64,000 nucleotides of DNA from Amycolatopsis orientalis DSM 43388 (GCF_000411975.1 NZ_ASXG01000083.1:1-64000), one strand, 5' to 3'. Shown: positions 47,831-56,616, counted from the first letter of the stretch. Program-made: numbers and translations. The notes: a model not told the origin generated them from the letters alone.

Positions 47831-49096
47831 GTGGCCCTCGTGGTCCAGAAGTACGGCGGATCGTCGCTGGAAAGTGCCGACCGGATCAAGCGCGTGGCTG
47901 AACGGATCGTCGCGACCAAGAAGGCGGGCAACGACGTGGTCGTCGTGTGCTCGGCGATGGGCGACACCACTGATGAGCTGCTCGATCTGGCGCAGCAGGT
48001 GAACCCGGCTCCGCCGGAGCGGGAAATGGACATGCTGCTCACCGCCGGTGAGCGCATCTCGAATTCGCTGGTCGCGATGGCCATTTCCGCGCAAGGCGCG
48101 CAAGCCTGGTCGTTCACTGGTTCCCAAGCCGGCGTGGTCACCACGTCGGTGCACGGCAACGCGCGCATCATCGACGTCACTCCGAGCCGCGTCACCGAGG
48201 CGCTGGAGCAGGGTTACGTCGCGCTGGTGGCCGGTTTCCAAGGCGTGGCACAGGACACCAAGGACATCACGACGCTCGGCCGCGGCGGTTCCGACACCAC
48301 CGCGGTGGCGCTCGCCGCCGCGCTGAACGCGGACGTCTGCGAGATCTATTCCGATGTGGACGGTGTGTATTCGGCCGACCCGCGGATCGTGCCGGACGCC
48401 AGGAAGCTCGACACCATCCCGTACGAGGAGATGCTGGAGCTCGCGGCGAGTGGGTCCAAGATCCTGCATCTGCGTTCGGTCGAGTACGCGCGCCGCTACG
48501 GCGTGCCGATCCGAGTCCGTTCTTCCTACAGCGACAAGCCGGGCACCACGGTGGCCGGATCGATCGAGGAGATCCCCGTGGAACAAGCGCTGATCACCGG
48601 TGTGGCACACGACCGCTCGGAAGCGAAGATCACCGTGACCGGCGTGCCGGACCACGCCGGAGCCGCGGGCCGGATCTTCCGGGTCGTCGCCGACGCCGAG
48701 ATCGACATCGACATGGTGCTGCAGAACGTGTCCAGCACGTCCTCGGGCCGCACCGACATCACTTTCACGCTGTCGAAGGCCAACGGGGCCAAGGCGGTCA
48801 AGGAACTCGAGAAGATCAAGGCGGAGATCGGCTTCGAGTCCGTGCTGTACGACGACCACGTCGGCAAGGTCTCGCTCGTCGGCGCCGGGATGCGTTCGCA
48901 CCCGGGCGTCACCGCGACGTTCTGCGAGGCGCTGGCCAACGCGGGCGTGAACATCGAAATCATCAACACCTCGGAGATCCGCATTTCGGTGCTGATCCGC
49001 GACGCGCAGCTGGACGAGGCCGTGCGCGCGATCCACGAGGCGTTCGAACTCGGCGGCGACGAGGAAGCCGTCGTCTACGCGGGGAGTGGTCGCTGA
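47831..49096 (+). CDS. lysC: Aspartate kinase, alpha subunit
   Basis: A 421-aa kinase that phosphorylates aspartate, the first step toward lysine, threonine, methionine and diaminopimelate. Signatures are VVQKYGGSSLESADRIK, FTGSQAGVVTT and TTLGRGGSDTTAVALAAAL. The C-terminal half has two ACT domains (ITGVAHDRSEAKITVTGVPDHAGAAGRIF... and KVSLVGAGMRSHPGV), the site of lysine-plus-threonine feedback. GGAGG is 8 nt before GTG 47831. The same frame is open back to ATG 47762. Length equals that of the corynebacterial enzyme. asd overlaps the stop by 1 nt. Confidence 0.95.
   Translation: MALVVQKYGGSSLESADRIKRVAERIVATKKAGNDVVVVCSAMGDTTDELLDLAQQVNPAPPEREMDMLLTAGERISNSLVAMAISAQGAQAWSFTGSQAGVVTTSVHGNARIIDVTPSRVTEALEQGYVALVAGFQGVAQDTKDITTLGRGGSDTTAVALAAALNADVCEIYSDVDGVYSADPRIVPDARKLDTIPYEEMLELAASGSKILHLRSVEYARRYGVPIRVRSSYSDKPGTTVAGSIEEIPVEQALITGVAHDRSEAKITVTGVPDHAGAAGRIFRVVADAEIDIDMVLQNVSSTSSGRTDITFTLSKANGAKAVKELEKIKAEIGFESVLYDDHVGKVSLVGAGMRSHPGVTATFCEALANAGVNIEIINTSEIRISVLIRDAQLDEAVRAIHEAFELGGDEEAVVYAGSGR
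48578..49096 (+). CDS. lysC: Aspartate kinase beta subunit (internal in-frame start)
   Basis: GAGGAG lies about 7 nt before an in-frame GTG (48578) inside lysC, giving a 172-aa protein made of the two ACT domains. The alpha2-beta2 aspartate kinases of Corynebacterium and Bacillus make their regulatory subunit in this way, and the corynebacterial beta chain has the same length. Translation here is inferred from position and the Shine-Dalgarno sequence. Confidence 0.7.
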   Translation: MEQALITGVAHDRSEAKITVTGVPDHAGAAGRIFRVVADAEIDIDMVLQNVSSTSSGRTDITFTLSKANGAKAVKELEKIKAEIGFESVLYDDHVGKVSLVGAGMRSHPGVTATFCEALANAGVNIEIINTSEIRISVLIRDAQLDEAVRAIHEAFELGGDEEAVVYAGSGR

Positions 49097-50136
49097 TGGC
49101 GCGGGGTCTTCGCGTCGGCGTGGTCGGGGCGACCGGCCAGGTCGGCGCCGTGATGCGCAAGCTGCTGGACGAGCGGGACTTCCCGGTCGAGCAGATCCGG
49201 TATTTCGCCTCGGCCCGCTCGGCGGGTCGCACGTTGCCGTGGCGCGGCGAGGAAATCACCGTCGAGGACACCGCGACCGCCGATCTGTCCGGATTGGACA
49301 TCGCGCTGTTCTCCGCGGGCGGCGCGACCTCGCGCGAGCACGCGCCGCGGTTCGCCGAGGCGGGCGCGATCGTGGTCGACAACTCGTCGGCGTTCCGGCG
49401 CGACCCGGACGTGCCGCTGATCGTCAGCGAGGTCAACCCGGAGGCGATCAAGGAGGTGCGCAAGGGGATCATCGCGAACCCCAACTGCACCACTATGGCC
49501 GCGATGCCGGTGCTCAAGCCGCTGCACGACGAAGCCGGGCTGGTGCGGATCGTCGCGAGCACCTACCAGGCGGTGTCCGGCAGCGGTCTGGCCGGCGTCG
49601 ACGAGCTGGCCGCGCAGGTGAACGCGGTCGCGTCGCGCGCGGCCTCGCTCACCCACGACGGTTCGGCGGTCGAATTCCCGGCCCCGGCCAAGTACGTCGC
49701 GCCGATCGCGTTCAACGTCCTGCCGATGGCCGGGTCCATTGTGGACGACGGTACGTTCGAGACGGACGAGGAACAGAAGCTGCGCAACGAAAGCAGGAAG
49801 ATTCTGGGCATCCCGGACCTGCTGGTGTCCGGCACCTGCGTCCGGGTCCCGGTGTTCACCGGGCACTCGCTGTCGGTGAACGTCGAATTCGAGCGGCCGC
49901 TGTCGGTCGAGCGGGCGACGGAACTGCTGTCGAACGCGCCGGGCGTGCAGCTGGCGGACGTGCCGACCCCGCTGCAGGCCGCGGGCATCGACCCGAGCCT
50001 GGTCGGGCGCATCCGCACCGACCCGGGCGTGCCGGACGGCCGCGGCCTCGCGCTGTTCGTCTCCGCGGACAACCTCCGCAAGGGGGCGGCGCTGAACACG
50101 GTGCAGATCGCCGAGCTGGTGGCGCAGAACCGCTGA
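49096..50136 (+). CDS. asd: Aspartate-semialdehyde dehydrogenase
   Basis: A 346-aa NADPH enzyme that reduces aspartyl phosphate to the semialdehyde. The N-terminus GVVGATGQVGAVMRKLL binds NADP. SAGGATSREHAPRFAEAGAIVVDNSSAFR is the phosphate-binding region. NPNCTTMAAMPVLKPL holds the catalytic Cys, and VSGTCVRVPVFTGHSLSVNVEF the substrate Arg/His region. It shares the A of TGATGG with lysC, so the two are coupled. A strong terminator follows. Confidence 0.95.
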   Translation: MARGLRVGVVGATGQVGAVMRKLLDERDFPVEQIRYFASARSAGRTLPWRGEEITVEDTATADLSGLDIALFSAGGATSREHAPRFAEAGAIVVDNSSAFRRDPDVPLIVSEVNPEAIKEVRKGIIANPNCTTMAAMPVLKPLHDEAGLVRIVASTYQAVSGSGLAGVDELAAQVNAVASRAASLTHDGSAVEFPAPAKYVAPIAFNVLPMAGSIVDDGTFETDEEQKLRNESRKILGIPDLLVSGTCVRVPVFTGHSLSVNVEFERPLSVERATELLSNAPGVQLADVPTPLQAAGIDPSLVGRIRTDPGVPDGRGLALFVSADNLRKGAALNTVQIAELVAQNR

Positions 50137-50147
50137 GTTTCGCTGGG

Positions 50148-50185
50148 AAACTGCCCGGTCCCTCGTCGGAGGGGCCGGGCAGTTT
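50148..50185. terminator. Bidirectional terminator after asd
   Basis: Arms of 17 nt at 50148-50164 and 50169-50185 (AAACTGCCCGG... and complement, one wobble) with a GTCG loop, followed by TCATTTCTTCTT. It also covers the end of the convergent membrane-protein gene. Confidence 0.85.
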
Positions 50186-50644
50186 TCATTTCTTCTTCTG
50201 CCGCGGCCTCATCGGTTTCAGCCCGAACGCGGCCCGGAACTCCGGCTTCTGCAGCGGCCTCAGCACGGCCTGCATCAGCAACCCCCACAGGATCAGCCCG
50301 ATCGGTGCGCCCCCGGACCCAGAATTCGTGGTCAGCGACAGAATCAGGCCAAGCAGCAGCATCGCCATGAACCCGCATTCCAGCCAGACGACCGCGAGCA
50401 CGACCGTGCGCTGCCGCTTGCTCAGCAGAACGGCGCACCCCACGAGCGCGATGGTCAGCGCCGAGTTGATCGCCACGATCGTCACCGGCAACGCCGCGGC
50501 GCTCGTCGTGCCGCCGAGGCTGAGCAGGAACCCGACGAACGCCGCGAGAGCGAGGTAGAGCACGGCCTGGCCGCCGATCGCCCAGCGCATCGACCGGATT
50601 CCTCGCCGCACCTCCTCCTCCGCGTGCGCGCCGGACGCGGGCAT
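50186..50644 (-). CDS. Four-TM membrane protein, hypothetical
   Basis: A 152-aa protein with four membrane helices (WAIGGQAVLYLALAAFVGFLLSL, ALPVTIVAINSALTIALVGCAVLL, TVVLAVVWLECGFMAMLLLGLILSL, PIGLILWGLLMQAVLRPLQ) and a basic C-terminus ending in RQKKK. ATG 50644 was chosen; the frame stays open to 50857 through sequence that belongs to the neighbouring pseudogene, so an upstream GTG is possible. No family is recognised. Confidence 0.65.
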   Translation of the reverse strand: MPASGAHAEEEVRRGIRSMRWAIGGQAVLYLALAAFVGFLLSLGGTTSAAALPVTIVAINSALTIALVGCAVLLSKRQRTVVLAVVWLECGFMAMLLLGLILSLTTNSGSGGAPIGLILWGLLMQAVLRPLQKPEFRAAFGLKPMRPRQKKK

Positions 50645-50689
50645 CGGCTGGTCAGGGCTGGACGGAAACACCTCGCACACCACCTCTGG

Positions 50690-52169
50690 CTCGGGAACCG
50701 GGCCAGAAGACCACTGGTCGTCCGGGACCGGTCCCCGCTGCTTGGCGAGCCGGCAGGCCTGGTTGCGGTGCGTCCGGAATTCGTGAATGGCTCCGTAGCC
50801 GCTGTAGGACCGCACTCGTCCGGACGCGCTCCGGCCGAGGTGACGGAACTGCTCCACCGCCTCGGAACCGCGCCGGAGTTCGACGAGCGCGCGGGCCGCT
50901 GTTCAGCGTGTCCGGGGCGTCCCAGCCCTCGCTGTCGAGCCACGGCAGCAGCCGGTCGAGCGCGGCTTCGACGCGCTTGTCCCGCCAAGCGTCCTTGACC
51001 CCGGCGAAAGACGCTTCGAACGCCGCGGCAAGCGGCAGAGACGCCAGTTTCGGATGCTTCGCCGCGCCTTCCTCGGCGAATGTCCACATCAGATCGTCGC
51101 TGCCGAACCACTTGCCGCACCAGTACTGCAGAGCGCGTGGGCATGCGCGTGCAATGGATCGCGGGCCATCGCACCGTCCCACATCGCGCGGAATTCTTCG
51201 CGATCACACACCGCGTCGCCCACGGCGTCGGGTCTTCCGGGGCGAGGCCAGCGGCGGTCTGGCTCGCTTCGTCAGCCTTGCCAAGGACGCGCTGGAAGCC
51301 CGCGAAATGCTCCGCTCTGACGTACTTCGCCCGTCGCGCGCTGCGGATTTGCCAGGCCACATTCGTGAGCGCGTCGGCGTGCACCGCGGCGGCGTCCGCA
51401 TCGTCTGGACGGGCCGTCCGCCAAGCCTTCAACGCGGTGTCGTCGTCGGCCGCGACGCACGGAGCGCGGCGGTGTCCCCGTCGATCGCCGCGCCGACGGC
51501 GGGATCCAGTTCGGTGGCATACGGTTCGGTCAGCACCAGTTTCGCTGGTCCAGATCAGGACAGTTCCCAGTGCGCCGCACCGGCTTTGGCCAGCTACGCG
51601 TGCAGCACAATGGACAGTCGACTGTGGACTTGCGGACGGTAAAGCTCGCGCTTCGCCCGCCCCTGCGCCTCCGGCGGTGCGGTGGGATCGGCGATGTCCT
51701 CAAGGCATCCGGCGTCGAGCAAGTCCAGCAGGTTTTCGAGGCTGCGGCTGCGGAGAATCCGCAGCGCCTCGGCCTGATTCGAGTCGCGTACCCCGACGTC
51801 GACCAGGCTGGCCCAGTCGAGGTTCTTCTTCGAAGACGCTTCGGCGGTGAAACCGGTCGCCAGCACCGCGTCGAGCAGCGCCGTCGCGTCGCGGAGGAGA
51901 TCCGTCGCCGGTCGCTCGTCGCCGGGTGGCACGGGGACAGCCGGAGCGGCTTCCAGCAGCGCGATCCGTTCGGCGGTCGGCGGGTGGCTGTCGTACTTCG
52001 ATCCCGGCTCTGAGGAAGGATTTTCCCGCAGGGAAGCGAACTCCTCCGCACGTTTGGCGAGCAGCGACTGGTAGCCCTCAGTCATCCGCTGCGGCAGATA
52101 GCCCGCGGCCCAGCCGATCGTCGCGCAGTGCGTCTCCTCGTACGCCGCCGCGTTGGCCTGGGGAATCAA
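50690..52169 (-). pseudogene. Decayed M48-like metallopeptidase gene
   Basis: Translated pieces line up in order on the minus strand but need several repairs. The first piece begins near 52169 (AYEETHCATIGWAAGYLPQRMTEG) and carries SKYDSHPPTAERIALLEA, a hallmark of the C-terminal part of M48 peptidases. In-frame stops fall at 51594 (TAG) and 51555 (TGA). Frameshifts lie near 51460, 51215, 51130 (a CT duplication) and 50895. The last recognisable part is SYSGYGAIHEFRTHRNQACRLAKQ. The N-terminal membrane and HExxH part is missing. Just upstream, ATG 52218 reads MTNSSRALLAVFLLAGF, a signal-like start one frame off. Confidence 0.75.
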
Positions 52170-52394
52170 AACCGGCCAGCAAGAAGACAGCGAGCAACGC
52201 CCGCGACGAGTTCGTCATCGAGAAACGGAATCCTCCCCCAGACCGGCACCCTGGGCGAACCCGTCGTTCGAGCCCGTTATCGACGGAGGCGCCGATTTCG
52301 TTTCACCGATGCCCCGGTGTCCGAAAACCCGTTGTCGCGATCGCCCCGATGGCGGATGCTGAGCGGGCAAACTTCGTTCCGGGAAAGGAAAGTC

Positions 52395-53585
52395 ATGTAC
52401 ACGGCGGTGGACGGCGAGCGGGTTCCGATCCGGATGTGGGCAGACCCCGCGTCGGTCGAAGACCAAGCGATGCGCCAGCTGCGCAACGTCGCCAACCTGC
52501 CTTGGGTGCACGGCGTCGCGGTGATGCCGGACGTCCACTACGGCAAGGGCGCCACGGTGGGCAGCGTCATCGCGATGCGCGACGCGGTCTCCCCGGCCGC
52601 GGTCGGCGTCGACATCGGCTGCGGGATGAGCGCGGTGCGGACCTCGCTCACCGCGAGCGACCTCCCGGACGACCTCGGCAAGCTGCGCAAGCGGATCGAA
52701 TCGGCGGTGCCGGTCGGGTTCGGCCTGCACAAGACGCCGGTCAACCCGGCGAAGGTGCACGGCGCCGGGGGCTGGGACGCGTTCTGGAAGGCGTTCGGCG
52801 ACCTGCACGAAGGGGTCCAGGACCTGCACGACCGCGCGGCCCGGCAGATCGGCAGCCTCGGCGGCGGTAACCACTTCATCGAGGTCTGCCTCGAACAGGG
52901 CGGCGCCGACGAGGGCCGCGTGTGGCTGATGCTGCATTCGGGTTCGCGCAACATCGGCAAGGAACTCGCTGAGCGGCACATGGCGATCGCGCGGAAACTG
53001 CCGCACAACCGGGACTTGCCGGACCCTGACCTGTCGGTGTTCGTCGCGAACACGCCGGAAATGCAGGCGTACCGGCGCGACCTCTTCTGGGCGCAGGACT
53101 ACGCGGCGCGCAACCGGGCGACGATGATCGCGCTGGTGAAGCTCGCGGTCGCGGAGGTGGTCCCCGGGACGACCTTCGACGACGCGGTTTCGTGCCACCA
53201 CAACTACGTCGCCGAGGAAACCTACGACGGCGTCGACCTGCTCGTCACCCGCAAGGGCGCGATCCGGGCCGGCTCCGGCGACCTCGGGATCATCCCGGGC
53301 AGCATGGGCACGGGTTCGTACATCGTGCGCGGACTGGGCAACACCGCGTCGTTCGAATCCGCGTCCCACGGCGCCGGACGGCGGATGTCGCGGACGAAGG
53401 CCCGCAAGACCTTCACCGCCTCCGACCTCGCCGCGCAGACCGCGGGCGTGGAATGCCGGAAGGACACCGGGGTCGTCGACGAGATCCCGGCCGCGTACAA
53501 GGACATCGAGACGGTGATCCAGGCACAGACCGACCTGGTCGAGGTGGTCGCCCACCTCAAGCAGGTCGTGTGCGTGAAGGGATGA
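52395..53585 (+). CDS. rtcB: RtcB-family RNA-splicing ligase
   Basis: A 396-aa GTP- and Mn-dependent ligase that joins 2',3'-cyclic phosphate or 3'-phosphate RNA ends to 5'-OH ends. The metal site includes VGVDIGCGM (Cys near 76), GGGNHFIEV and MLHSGSRNIG, with SCHHNY further on. GSMGTGSYIVRG binds the nucleotide, and SHGAGRRMSR holds the His (near 325) that takes GMP. AAAGGAAAG precedes ATG 52395. All motifs are intact, although both neighbours are broken genes. No archease gene is adjacent. Confidence 0.93.
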   Translation: MYTAVDGERVPIRMWADPASVEDQAMRQLRNVANLPWVHGVAVMPDVHYGKGATVGSVIAMRDAVSPAAVGVDIGCGMSAVRTSLTASDLPDDLGKLRKRIESAVPVGFGLHKTPVNPAKVHGAGGWDAFWKAFGDLHEGVQDLHDRAARQIGSLGGGNHFIEVCLEQGGADEGRVWLMLHSGSRNIGKELAERHMAIARKLPHNRDLPDPDLSVFVANTPEMQAYRRDLFWAQDYAARNRATMIALVKLAVAEVVPGTTFDDAVSCHHNYVAEETYDGVDLLVTRKGAIRAGSGDLGIIPGSMGTGSYIVRGLGNTASFESASHGAGRRMSRTKARKTFTASDLAAQTAGVECRKDTGVVDEIPAAYKDIETVIQAQTDLVEVVAHLKQVVCVKG

Positions 53586-53586
53586 A

Positions 53587-53625
53587 GGCCCCGCGGGCGA
53601 ATCGCGCTGATGCGCCCGCGGGGCC
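53587..53625 (+). terminator. Hairpin after rtcB
   Basis: GGCCCCGCGGGCG (53587-53599) pairs perfectly with its complement at 53613-53625 across a 13-nt loop. It starts 2 nt after the rtcB stop; no T run follows. Confidence 0.75.
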
Positions 53626-53639
53626 GCTACCCTGAGGTC

Positions 53640-54016
53640 ATGAAAAACAGGGGGGTTGCGGTCGCCTTGGTGGCGGCCGTGACGGTGCTGGCCGGATGCG
53701 ACCAGGTCGATTCGGCGGTCAACCAGACGAATTCCGCAGTGGACAAGGTCTCCACGTGCACCGAAGCGCTCGGGCTGGCGGACCTGAACCCGTTGGTGGA
53801 CGGCGACAAGCTCAAAGCCCGCGCCAGGACAAGGAGCGGCGGCTGCGCGAGCTGGCGGCCAACGTCCAGGAGCAGGACGTCAAGAACGCCCTGCTGGGCA
53901 TGGCCGACTCGTATGTCCAGGTGCAGAAGGAACACCTCGAGGACGCCGGGGTGATCGCCCGGTGGACCAAGCGGAACCTGGAGAAGCTGGACTTGCTGCG
54001 CAAAGCCTGCGCCTGA
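53640..54016 (+). pseudogene. Frameshifted lipoprotein gene
   Basis: ATG 53640 begins a lipoprotein signal (GVAVALVAAVTVLAGCDQV) and continues to GLADLNPLVDGDKLKA. Near 53822 the frame breaks: from there coherent coding continues in another frame as QDKERRLRELAANVQEQDVKNALLGMADSYVQ and ends in LLRKACA, stop 54016. Restoring one C in CGCCAGGACAAGG at about 53820-53828 joins both halves into a protein of about 125 aa. It is a recent single-base deletion or a sequencing error. TACCCT lies 6 nt before the ATG. Confidence 0.8.
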
Positions 54017-54019
54017 CCG

Positions 54020-54172
54020 TCACTCACCCGGCTCGCCCCGGCCGAACTTGCCGCCGCCTTCCTCCCGGACATCCAGATCACCGGCCGCGGCGGTCGGCAG
54101 GAAAAACCCGCGCTTCCGTCCGAACGCCGCCTCGGGTGCGCTGGACGCAACCGACGCGGCATCCGGAGCAGC
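54020..54172 (-). other. Coding-like stretch past the MFS stop
   Basis: In the same frame as the MFS gene but after its TGA (54173), 50 open codons run to a TGA at 54020. They end in a structured-looking sequence, FGRKRGFFLPTAAAGDLDV followed by REEGGGKFGRGEPGE. Third positions are G/C rich over the last two thirds. It may be the 3' end of a deleted gene, or an old MFS C-terminus cut by a nonsense mutation. Confidence 0.3.
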
Positions 54173-55393
54173 TCAGCGGCGAGCCCGAACCGCGGCCGCC
54201 AGCGAAGGCGTCCGTACCGAACTCCGGCGCAGCGACCACACCAGTCCCAGCGCCGCCAGTGCCAGCCCGCCGAACCCGGCCGCCGCGAAACCCCATGCCG
54301 GGCTCGAATGGTCGATCGCGAAGCCGACCACCGGGCTCCCCGCGGCCAGTCCGAGCCGCGTCGAGGCGTCCTGCAGGCCCATCGCCTCGCCGCGCACGGC
54401 GGGCGGCGCGAGTTCGCTGACCGATTCCGTGGTGGCGGCGAGCGTCGGGGCGCAGAGCAGGTTCGTCGGGATCAGCACGAGCATCAGCAGCCACCACGGC
54501 TGGGTCACCAGCCCGACCGGGATCACCAGCAGCGCCAGCAGCAGCATCAGCAGACCCTGCGGCAGCGAGTTCCGCACCGCGCCGTGCACGATGCCGCCGA
54601 GCATCGACGCCGCGCACATCACCGCGATGACCAGGCCGGTCCAGCCGACGTCGCCGTGCGAGCGCAGCGCGGCCAGCGTCGCGACCTCCGTGCCGACCAG
54701 GCAGAACAGTGTTCCGGCGGCGATCAGCAGGGTCGCCAGCAGCCGTCCGGTCAGCCACGACCGCAGCGGCGGCCGCGCGGTGCCCGCCGGGGCCAGTTCG
54801 TCCTCGTTCCGGATCGGCGGGTTGAGCAGGAAGATCAGCAGCGCGGTGACGCCGAAAATGCCGCCGATGCCGCTGAGCGTCACGGTCGCCGACAGCGACG
54901 AGATCGCCGCGATCCCGGCCGCCGGGCCGATCATGAACGACGCTTCGACCAGGATCGTGTCCAGCGAGTACGCCGCGCGTCTCTGCTCGGCGGGCACGAG
55001 CGCGGCCAGGATCTGCCGCGCCAGCGAACCCGCGGGCACCGACAGCACGCCGGCCGGCAGCGCGCACACCACCAGCGTCTCGTAGGAAAGATGCGGGGCC
55101 GCGAACCAGAACGCGGTGGATGCCAAGCCGCACACCGCGACCACCGGGCGCAGGCCGTATCGGTCGATGGTGCGCCCGATCATCGGCGCGCCGAGCGCCA
55201 TGCCCAGCGTGACGGCGGCGCCGACGACCCCCGCCGCGCCGTAACCCCGGCCGAGTCCGCTGACGACGTACAGCGTCAGCGTCACGCCGGTCATCGTCAT
55301 GGGCAAGCGTGCGAAGAACATCAGCGCCATCGACGGGCGGACCCCGGGGACGCTCAGGACGCGGCGATAAGGCTGAAAAGGCACGTACCCCAT
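54173..55393 (-). CDS. Major facilitator superfamily transporter
   Basis: A 406-aa permease with about twelve helices. The loop 2-3 region reads GAPMIGRTIDRYGLRPVVAV, a variant of the MFS motif A. SLARQILAALVPAEQRRAAYSLDTILVEASFMIGPAAG and the later ELAPPAVRGEAMGLQDASTRLGLAAGSPVVG are the fifth- and eleventh-helix regions of drug-exporter-like members. ATG 55393 was chosen; the ORF opens further upstream into AT-richer noncoding sequence. The substrate is unknown. Confidence 0.87.
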   Translation of the reverse strand: MGYVPFQPYRRVLSVPGVRPSMALMFFARLPMTMTGVTLTLYVVSGLGRGYGAAGVVGAAVTLGMALGAPMIGRTIDRYGLRPVVAVCGLASTAFWFAAPHLSYETLVVCALPAGVLSVPAGSLARQILAALVPAEQRRAAYSLDTILVEASFMIGPAAGIAAISSLSATVTLSGIGGIFGVTALLIFLLNPPIRNEDELAPAGTARPPLRSWLTGRLLATLLIAAGTLFCLVGTEVATLAALRSHGDVGWTGLVIAVMCAASMLGGIVHGAVRNSLPQGLLMLLLALLVIPVGLVTQPWWLLMLVLIPTNLLCAPTLAATTESVSELAPPAVRGEAMGLQDASTRLGLAAGSPVVGFAIDHSSPAWGFAAAGFGGLALAALGLVWSLRRSSVRTPSLAAAVRARR

Positions 55394-55993
55394 GAGAGCA
55401 ACGGTTGGTACGAGCGTGCAACTTCTTTTCGTCACACCCGCTGACCGGCACCCGCCACCCGGTCGGGTGTCGCGCAGACGTTCGCCCGCCCCGGAAAAGG
55501 CGAGCGCGACCAGGGTGATAACTTCATCGGCAACGCGAAAAAGCATTCTCGCCGCCTATTCGCGAACAATTTTTCATCTTTCCGCGCCGACCTTGGAGTT
55601 CTCCGGTCGAAGGGGCGGCGATCCCCAGGAAAAAGGGGAACCGGCCCGAATGCGGGCGGCGAGGCGTGCGTGGGGGACCCACCACGGTCGGACGAGCGAG
55701 ACCGCGCGTCCCGACGGGGTGATGAAGGTAATCGATCACGAACTACGCCTGTGTGAGTGAGCGATGCCGCCATTCGGGCAATCCGGCTACTATGAGTCAG
55801 ATTCAGGTCCGCGGTCCGTGATCGTCGGGGGACGCGCAAGCCGTCCACGTTAATCAATTGCGGGACGGTTCCCGATTCTTGGATTCGGCACGTAAGGGTT
55901 AGAAAAACTCCCTATCCGGTGATCGGCTGGTGTTGGGCCGACACGGCGGGTATCGATTTACCCGGCAGGTCCCAGAGGCCAGGGAGGTAAAGA
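55394..55993 (+). other. 600-bp noncoding region with a long structured leader
   Basis: No convincing gene; the sequence is clearly AT-richer than its neighbours. TACTAT (55788-55793) is a possible -10 box, leaving a leader of about 195 nt before the secreted-protein gene. In that leader CCGTCC (55841-55846) can pair either with GGACG (55830-55834) or with GGACGG (55863-55868). A perfect 6-bp hairpin, CGGGTA/TACCCG, lies at 55947-55964. Confidence 0.45.
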
Positions 55994-56557
55994 ATGAAAG
56001 GCAAGATCGGGCGGATCATCGCTGTGGTCGCCGCCGGCAGTCTGCTGGCCGTCGGCACTTCGGGGATGGCCGCCGCGAGCCCGGCGGGCGGCAAGGGCTC
56101 CTCGGCCACTCAAGCCGTCGCCGCGCAGGTGCTGCAGATGCGGGACGACCTGACCAAGGTCGCGTACGCGGGCGATGTCGCGAAGACGAGGGCGGACCTT
56201 GACCGGCTCAGCCCGGTGCTCGCGGACATCGCGGCAGGCAAGCGCTACCAAGTCCAATCCGAAACCCAGCAGCTCTCGTCGGCGGCGAAGATGCGCGCGG
56301 ACGAATCCAGCCGGCTCGTCAGCAACCCGAAGGCGACACCGCGGCAACTGCCGCCGCTTCCGGTGCCGGTTCCGGACCTGCCGGACCTGCCCGGACCGCT
56401 CAAGATCGTGAGCGACCTGGTCAAGGCCCTGCTCGCCGCGGTGACCGGCATCCTGGGCGGCCTGCTCGGCGGCGTACCGGTGCCGCCGCTTCCGGTGCCG
56501 ACGCCGCCGCTTCCGGCCCCGCCGGTGCCCGCGCCGGCGCCAGTGCCCGGGACCTGA
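55994..56557 (+). CDS. Secreted Pro-rich protein, hypothetical
   Basis: A 187-aa exported protein. The signal peptide (IGRIIAVVAAGSLLAVGTSGMAAA) ends near residue 28 at AAAS. A helical region follows (AAQVLQMRDDLTKVAYAGDVAKTRADLDRLSPVLADI...). The last 75 residues are Pro/Leu/Val rich, with PPLPVPVPDLPDLPGP and PPLPVPTPPLPAPPVP around a hydrophobic stretch (LLAAVTGILGGLLGG). GGGAGGTAAAG precedes the ATG. The Pro-rich end suggests a wall-spanning or surface protein. No family is recognised. Confidence 0.75.
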   Translation: MKGKIGRIIAVVAAGSLLAVGTSGMAAASPAGGKGSSATQAVAAQVLQMRDDLTKVAYAGDVAKTRADLDRLSPVLADIAAGKRYQVQSETQQLSSAAKMRADESSRLVSNPKATPRQLPPLPVPVPDLPDLPGPLKIVSDLVKALLAAVTGILGGLLGGVPVPPLPVPTPPLPAPPVPAPAPVPGT

Positions 56558-56584
56558 ACGGGCTGAACCGGAGGGGGAAGGCTC

Positions 56585-56616
56585 GGAGCCTGGTGCGGTT
56601 CGCCGCGCCAGGCTCC
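56585..56616. terminator. Hairpin after the secreted-protein gene
   Basis: GGAGCCTGGTGCG (56585-56597) pairs with CGCGCCAGGCTCC (56604-56616), with one wobble and a 6-nt loop. It lies between convergent genes. Confidence 0.7.

Noticed and set aside
52170..52218. Signal peptide MTNSSRALLAVFLLAGF as a separate secreted gene start
   Set aside because: The frame leaves the peptidase-like sequence within a few codons and soon stops; counted as part of the pseudogene region.
55432..55857. 141-codon ORF upstream of the MFS gene
   Set aside because: AT-richer noncoding region, no coding-like third positions, no motif.
55760..55993. Cyclic di-AMP (ydaO-type) riboswitch before the secreted protein
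   Set aside because: Such switches precede secreted wall genes in actinomycetes, but I could not find their conserved GA-rich loops or pseudoknot elements here.
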